A stretch of 9,769 bases of DNA from an uncultured Rhodospirillaceae bacterium (GTDB lineage Bacteria; Pseudomonadota; Alphaproteobacteria; RF32; CAG-239). The notes beneath the pieces are model-generated. The model saw only the letters and a program-made list of their open reading frames with translations. It was not told the DNA's origin and did no database searches. Positions 5,491-9,769 of this stretch are shown here, one piece after another. The stretch lies in the NCBI GenBank assembly GCA_900313355.1, contig OMQZ01000012.1:1-9769 (forward strand), given 5' to 3'. Both the position numbers and the translations under genes were made by a program. Position 1 is the first letter of the stretch, and the number at the start of each line of letters is the position of its first letter.

Positions 5491-7275
5491 TTGTTAAAAA
5501 AAATCGGACGATATATTCTTTTTTCTTTTCTTGTTTGCTTTTGCTTCATTTTCAAAGCAAATGCTTCCGATCTTGTTTTTCAAAATGAAGAACTTTCTTT
5601 AGATATACAAACAAAAAAAACAACCGCAGGAATAGATGTTCTTTTTGAGTTTTCGTTAAAAGACGGATGGCATATCTCATGGCAAAACCCCGGAGATGCG
5701 GGAGTTCCTACAAAATTTTATTTTTCCGGAGCTGATGAAGAACTTATCCAAACAAGCTTTCCTCAAAAATTTGTTTATCAGGATATCATAACGCAATACG
5801 GCTTTTCCGATAAAGCTTATTATCTTTTTCACCTTTCAAATCTTTCGAATACTCCTTCCGTTCGGGTTTCGTGGACAGTCTGCCGCGATTATTGCGAACC
5901 GCAAGAGGATTCTTTTGATCTTCCTGTTCAAACAACCCCTTCTTTTGATGAATACTTTGAAAATGCTTTAAAAACTTTCCCGAAACTTCTTGAAAAACCT
6001 GTTCCGACCCGAATTAAAAACGGCGAAATGACTTTATTTGTTAAAGATTTGCCCGACGACATTTCATATTTTATTGCCTCCGAAGCAGGAATTTTCAATG
6101 CTGATGAAGAACAGCTTATGTTCTTTAAAAAAGGTCAAAACCACCTTCTCAAACAAGACCGGCTTGTTATTAAAACGCAAAAAGACAAGCTTCCTTCTTT
6201 TGGCATTTTCATTACGCCAAACGGCGCTTATAAAGCTTTTTTGACATTGTCAATGTCCCACATTTTTATTATTTTGCTTTTTGCTTTTTTGGGCGGCATG
6301 GTTCTTAATTTGATGCCGTGCGTTTTTCCTGTTTTGAGCCTTAAAGCTTTTTCTATGGCACAAAGCGTGCATTCAAACGACAAGCATATTTTGAAAGCGC
6401 TGTCATACACGGCCGGTGTTGTTTTTTCTTTCTTGCTTATCGCCGGCTTGCTCTTTGTATTAAAGGCCGGCGGTGCCGCACTCGGTTGGGGTTTTCAGCT
6501 TCAGAGCCCGATTTTTGTTCTTATTATGATTGTTTTATTTGTTTTGATTTTGCTCTTTATATTTGATGTCATTCATTTTAATGTTCCGTTTTTAAACACT
6601 TTTTCAAAACTTTCTTCTTTGAATTCTTTTTTCACCGGATTTTTTGCCGTTTTGATTGCAAGCCCTTGCACCGGTCCGTTTATGGGTGCTGCCGTCGGTT
6701 ATGCTCTTTTTGAAAGTCCGAAGATTTATTTTCCGGTTTTTCTTGCTTTAGGGCTCGGTTATGCACTGCCTTTTGCAATGCTTGAGATGTTTCCGAACTT
6801 TCTAAAGCGATTTATTCCCAAGCCCGGTAAGTGGATGCAAACCGTTAAATATGTTTTATCTGTGCCTGTTTTCTTAACAATTTTTTGGTTGTGCTGGGTT
6901 TTATATCACCAACTTAATACGCCAAAATCATCTGATTTATGGCAGCCTTACACACCTCAAGCTTTAGAAGAAGCTCTTGAAAACGGAGACGCCGTTTTTA
7001 TTGATTTTACGGCAAAATGGTGTTTGACTTGTTTGCTCAATGAGCGCACTGTTTTGAACTCCGAATCCTTTCTTAATGCGGCTAAAGAAAATGAAATTTT
7101 GCTCTTAAAAGCAGACTGGACAAACCAAGATTCTCAAATTTTTGATGCCTTAAAATCATATGGGCGAAGCAGTGTCCCTTTGTATGTTTTTTATCCCGAA
7201 GACAGCAAAGATTATCTTATATTACCCCAAATTTTAACAACGGGTATTATTTCCCAGACAATAAATGATGATTAA
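5491..7275 (+). CDS. dsbD: DsbD/ScsB-type thiol:disulfide interchange protein
   Basis: An inner-membrane protein that carries electrons from cytoplasmic thioredoxin to periplasmic thiol partners. From TTG 5491 it has 594 residues. The order is: a signal peptide (about 1-25, Lys/Arg then hydrophobic, cleavage after ANA); an N-terminal periplasmic DsbD-like domain with VCRDYC (C131, C135); a membrane domain with LMPCVFPV (C277) and ASPCTGP (C393), the redox pair of the transmembrane core; and a C-terminal thioredoxin-like domain with KWCLTC (C511, C514). I count about six membrane segments. After the WMQTVK segment (from about residue 449) the chain goes straight to the linker and thioredoxin domain, so the last two segments known from E. 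coli DsbD seem absent. That also explains the length, short against typical ScsB of roughly 700. Topology still leaves both soluble domains outside. A GTG at 5464 would add nine residues. Confidence 0.9.
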   Translation: MLKKIGRYILFSFLVCFCFIFKANASDLVFQNEELSLDIQTKKTTAGIDVLFEFSLKDGWHISWQNPGDAGVPTKFYFSGADEELIQTSFPQKFVYQDIITQYGFSDKAYYLFHLSNLSNTPSVRVSWTVCRDYCEPQEDSFDLPVQTTPSFDEYFENALKTFPKLLEKPVPTRIKNGEMTLFVKDLPDDISYFIASEAGIFNADEEQLMFFKKGQNHLLKQDRLVIKTQKDKLPSFGIFITPNGAYKAFLTLSMSHIFIILLFAFLGGMVLNLMPCVFPVLSLKAFSMAQSVHSNDKHILKALSYTAGVVFSFLLIAGLLFVLKAGGAALGWGFQLQSPIFVLIMIVLFVLILLFIFDVIHFNVPFLNTFSKLSSLNSFFTGFFAVLIASPCTGPFMGAAVGYALFESPKIYFPVFLALGLGYALPFAMLEMFPNFLKRFIPKPGKWMQTVKYVLSVPVFLTIFWLCWVLYHQLNTPKSSDLWQPYTPQALEEALENGDAVFIDFTAKWCLTCLLNERTVLNSESFLNAAKENEILLLKADWTNQDSQIFDALKSYGRSSVPLYVFYPEDSKDYLILPQILTTGIISQTINDD

Positions 7276-7281
7276 AATAAA

Positions 7282-7300
7282 AAAGCACAAATTGTGATTT
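7282..7300 (+). promoter_or_regulatory. near-perfect 19-base palindrome upstream of the kinase gene
   Basis: CACAA (7286-7290), A7291 and TTGTG (7292-7296) form a perfect 11-base inverted repeat. AAA and TTT continue the symmetry after one mismatched pair. It touches the candidate -35 box. It could be an operator for the kinase gene or a remnant of a dsbD terminator, but no T run follows, which argues against the latter. Confidence 0.3.
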
Positions 7301-7326
7301 AAAAAAAACATAAACTCTGATATTAT
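7298..7326 (+). promoter_or_regulatory. extended -10 promoter for the kinase gene, possibly leaderless
   Basis: TGATATTAT (7318-7326) is a TG-N extended -10 with a 5 of 6 box (TATTAT, 7321-7326). TTTAAA (7298-7303) lies 17 bases before it as a moderate -35. The expected transcript start is 7332-7334, which coincides with ATG 7334. The other ATG, at 7325, would lie inside the -10 box. Confidence 0.5.
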
Positions 7327-7333
7327 GTTTTCC

Positions 7334-8269
7334 ATGAATAACTATAAAATAAATGACAAACTAAAAACTTTTTTAGAAACCAATGTTTTAAGAACACCGA
7401 TTGTTCGCACAAAAGCACTCAATCGCGGCGGTGCATCGCTTAATTATAAAATCTCAACCGAGCGAAAGAATTATCTTCTTAAAATTTTTGACGGCTCAAA
7501 ACTCAAAAGAGCTAAGCGTTTTTTGCTTATTTATGAAAGTATCGCCTCCGTTTCGAACCTTTGTGCCGCGAACCTTTCTTTTAACCGCTTTTTTTCTTTT
7601 GATGATCATATTCTTTTTTTGATGGACTTCATCGATGGGCGAAAACTTTCATCTTCTGATTTAAAAGACGACGTTCTTTCTCAAATTTCAGATAATTATC
7701 AAAATCTTATTTCCGCCCATTTTGCCGACACAAGTTTTTTATCTGAAAAGCTTGATCCTCAAAGTCTCTTTTCAAAAACAAAACAAAATTTAGCAGACTA
7801 TTCATCAAACGCGCTTTTTGCTTTTTATCATCAAAAAATTCTTTCAACATTACAAAAGATATATCAGCGCGTGCCAAGCCTTAATCAAAAGCCCGTTGTT
7901 ATTCACGGCGACACGGGACCGAACAATTTTATTTTAAACAAAGAGCAAAAACTTTTCTTTTTAGATTTTGAAATGGTGCGTGAAGGTTATCTTTCAGAAG
8001 ACTTGGCTCAATTTGTTTTATCTATCCTCTTGCAGCGCAGCATCTGGTTTTTCAATAAAAAGAAGTTTATTTCAAGTGTTCATTTTTTCGAGCAACGCTT
8101 TCATCTTGGCAAGGCCGAGTGGGAATATGGGATTTGTCTTTATTTTTTAAGGCTTGCGACCAGACGCTCAAAATCCAAAATATTAAAATCGCCAAGAAAG
8201 AGCTGGCTTTTTTACAAGCATCTTCAAAAGTTTGAAAAGGTGATGGATGCTCTTTTAGATTGCTTTTAG
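7334..8269 (+). CDS. APH/choline-kinase-like phosphotransferase
   Basis: A cytoplasmic small-molecule kinase of the aminoglycoside phosphotransferase superfamily, 311 residues from ATG 7334. Motifs in order: a nucleotide loop RGGASLNYKI (31-40), Lys50 in YLLKIFDG as the likely ATP-phosphate lysine, a hinge near LMDFIDG (96-102), the catalytic loop VIHGDTGPNNFIL (189-201) with Asp193 and Asn198, and the metal-binding DFE (211-213) followed by SEDLAQF. This fits APH, choline kinase or lipid/sugar kinases; the substrate cannot be told from sequence. Nothing suggests antibiotic resistance. ATG 7325 is in frame but lies within the predicted -10 box, and neither ATG has a ribosome site, so 7334 with a leaderless mRNA is preferred. 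It is convergent with the sensor kinase gene, with 11 bases between stops. Confidence 0.82.
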   Translation: MNNYKINDKLKTFLETNVLRTPIVRTKALNRGGASLNYKISTERKNYLLKIFDGSKLKRAKRFLLIYESIASVSNLCAANLSFNRFFSFDDHILFLMDFIDGRKLSSSDLKDDVLSQISDNYQNLISAHFADTSFLSEKLDPQSLFSKTKQNLADYSSNALFAFYHQKILSTLQKIYQRVPSLNQKPVVIHGDTGPNNFILNKEQKLFFLDFEMVREGYLSEDLAQFVLSILLQRSIWFFNKKKFISSVHFFEQRFHLGKAEWEYGICLYFLRLATRRSKSKILKSPRKSWLFYKHLQKFEKVMDALLDCF

Positions 8270-8280
8270 AGCTTTTTAGC

Positions 8281-9702
8281 TTAGTTTTTCAGTTCCATCG
8301 GCAAATAAACCGTAAATGTTGTTCCGTTATGAGCTGTTGATGAAACCGTTAGGTTCCCTTTATGGCGCATCATAATCTGTTTGGCTATTGAAAGACCTAA
8401 TCCCGTTCCTTTAATGCCCAAATTTTTGTGTTCCTGCAGGCGATAAAAACGTTCCGTCAACCTTGCCAAGTCCTGCGGACTTATTTTCGGACCTTTGTTA
8501 TTGATTGCGATACAAACCGCTTTGCCTTGCGCCACATTAAAAGTTTTTGAATTCGGTATTTTCTCAACTTCTTTAATTTTAATCGTTACATCACTGTTCA
8601 TCAAGCCATATTTTATGGCATTGTCTGTCAGGTTTTGAACAAGTTGTTTGATTTGTCCCGAATCGGCAATAATTTTTTTCAACCGTGCGGGTTTTTCTAT
8701 TTTTATGTTCATTGAGCGATCTTTTGCCTTCATTTCCAAGGCTTGCGCAACATTTTCAACAACATTGATGATATCTGTTTTTTCGGTCGGCAGTTCATCT
8801 TGAGACATCGCAATCTTTGAAAGAGAGAGCAGATTTTCAATCAAAGATGACATAAATGAAGCTTGTTCTTTCATGATATTTAAGAACTGTTCTCTTGCGT
8901 TTTCGTCATTTTTTGCCGTTGTTTGAAGCGTTTCAATAAAGCCCGAAATAACCGACAAAGGCGTTCTGAGTTCATGGCTTGCGTTAGCCACAAAGTCTGA
9001 TTGCATTTTTTCAACCGTCATTGCCTTTGTTAAATCGTATAGCGACACAACGGCAACCGCGCGCCCTTTTGAAAACCACGGGAGCTGTTTGATATGAGCA
9101 TAAATTTTTTTATCAAGCGGTGCAGCCGCATAAAACGCTAAATTTTCAGCCTCACTTTCTTTTTTTAAGACTTTTGAAACCGCTTCAATAAAATTGTTTG
9201 AATCAAAAACATTTTCAATGTTTTTGTCTGCGATATTATCTCCTAACAGCTTGCGTGCCGAGTAGTTCGCGCCCAAAATGTTTCCTGAGCGATCAATCAT
9301 TAAAATCGGGTCGGGCAGTGTGTCCAAAACGGCAGCGTCCGACATTGCTTTTGCTTCCAATGCGTCCGTTTTTGCCACCCAGAATCGGTGCATTGAGTTG
9401 ATGGCATCAGCAATTTCTCTTGCTTCCGTTTTTGAAAGATCAACCTCTTTTTCAAGGTTTCCTTGCGCCAAATTGTTGATGTATTTTTTCAATCGCTGTA
9501 ATTCAATTGAAATCGGCGATAAAAAAATCATATTGAAAATAACGATTGCCCCATAAGAAAGCACAGCCGAAAGCGGTGACAAAAACTGCAAAACAACGAG
9601 CAACATAAAAACGATTGCAGACGGCACGGAAAGCACTAAAACGCGCTCCGAAAATTTTGAGTTTTTTTCGATTTCCCAAACACCGCTTTTTTTGAAAAGC
9701 AT
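8281..9702 (-). CDS. phoR: PhoR-like membrane sensor histidine kinase
   Basis: A 473-residue sensor kinase. Two close membrane helices (about 20-40 and 44-62) leave almost no periplasmic loop, as in PhoR. A HAMP-like linker (about 63-115) and a PAS domain (about 120-230, starting near LDTLPDPILMIDRSGNIL) follow. The HisKA domain has FVANASHELRTPLSVISGF (237-255) with His243. The ATPase domain has N-box NLTDNAIKYG (357-366), F-box ERFYR (417-421) and G2 box GTGLGLS (432-438). The G1 box is unusual: INNKGPKI (400-407) replaces the DxGxG pattern, with Asn402 for the adenine-contacting Asp and Lys406 for Gly. ATG 9702 has GGAG six bases upstream. The layout resembles alphaproteobacterial PhoR, which works with PhoB on phosphate limitation, but no pst, phoU or phoB gene is in the window. 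A different signal is possible. Confidence 0.85.
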   Translation of the reverse strand: MLFKKSGVWEIEKNSKFSERVLVLSVPSAIVFMLLVVLQFLSPLSAVLSYGAIVIFNMIFLSPISIELQRLKKYINNLAQGNLEKEVDLSKTEAREIADAINSMHRFWVAKTDALEAKAMSDAAVLDTLPDPILMIDRSGNILGANYSARKLLGDNIADKNIENVFDSNNFIEAVSKVLKKESEAENLAFYAAAPLDKKIYAHIKQLPWFSKGRAVAVVSLYDLTKAMTVEKMQSDFVANASHELRTPLSVISGFIETLQTTAKNDENAREQFLNIMKEQASFMSSLIENLLSLSKIAMSQDELPTEKTDIINVVENVAQALEMKAKDRSMNIKIEKPARLKKIIADSGQIKQLVQNLTDNAIKYGLMNSDVTIKIKEVEKIPNSKTFNVAQGKAVCIAINNKGPKISPQDLARLTERFYRLQEHKNLGIKGTGLGLSIAKQIMMRHKGNLTVSSTAHNGTTFTVYLPMELKN

Positions 9703-9730
9703 GATTTTCTCCGTTTATTTCGTTTAAAAA

Positions 9731-9759
9731 AATCTAGACTTCATTAAAAATTAGGTTAA
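9731..9759 (-). promoter_or_regulatory. weak candidate promoter for the sensor kinase gene
   Basis: On the minus strand TTAACC (9754-9759) and TAGATT (9731-9736) are 17 bases apart, about 4 of 6 in each box. They lie 28 bases or more before the start codon. The stretch reaches the window edge, so an upstream gene in the same operon cannot be excluded. I see no Pho-box-like repeat. Confidence 0.25.
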
Positions 9760-9769
9760 ACTGTAAGAA

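Noticed and set aside
8270..8281. AGCT-TTTT-AGCT hairpin between the convergent stops as a shared terminator
   Set aside because: The stem is only four base pairs and the following T run is offset; too weak to call.
9713..9769. Pho-box-type regulatory repeat upstream of the sensor kinase
   Set aside because: No pair of CTGTCAT-like repeats with the right spacing is present in the visible stretch.

Overview
The window reads as an AT-rich alphaproteobacterial chromosome segment, possibly from a host-associated or reduced lineage. The impression of AT richness is by eye and not computed. The taxonomic hint comes from remembered family sequences: the SucC-like protein keeps signatures I associate with alphaproteobacterial SucC (QTGPKGK, LYKAF, DDNALFRH), and the histidine kinase has the layout of alphaproteobacterial PhoR. 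No mobile element, CRISPR array, tRNA or rRNA is visible, and genes cover almost all of the sequence.

Left part (1-5397), plus strand. The 3' end of an unrecognised lysine-rich protein is followed by a possible terminator that straddles its stop codon. Next comes sufS, with its own candidate promoter and a perfect 13-base palindrome over the -10 region. A near-consensus promoter (TTGACA, 16 bases, TATAAC) starts at the first base after the sufS stop. It heads a tightly packed run: sufT, sufE, a sucC-like gene, a sucD-like gene and comF. Junctions are 10 or 8 bases or overlapping (TGATG, ATGA), so these five genes are probably one operon. SufS and SufE form the cysteine desulfurase/sulfur acceptor pair and SufT is an Fe-S maturation factor, but sufB, sufC and sufD are not beside them here.

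The most striking point is the SucC/SucD pair. The SucD homologue has Tyr247 where the family has its phosphorylated catalytic histidine, Ala209 where the glutamate partner sits, and Ser43 and Thr124 in the CoA site. The SucC homologue has a broken glycine-rich ATP-grasp loop. Both reading frames are intact and translationally coupled. This looks like a diverged succinyl-CoA synthetase copy that cannot run the normal phosphohistidine chemistry, kept in an Fe-S operon.

Right part (5398-9769). A DsbD/ScsB-type disulfide reductase appears to lack the last two membrane segments of the family. A small APH/choline-kinase-like phosphotransferase has an extended -10 promoter placed so that its mRNA may be leaderless. 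Convergent to it, on the minus strand, is a PhoR-like sensor kinase whose G1 ATP-binding box is altered (Asp to Asn, Gly to Lys). All family comparisons were made from memory of well-known proteins; no search was run.
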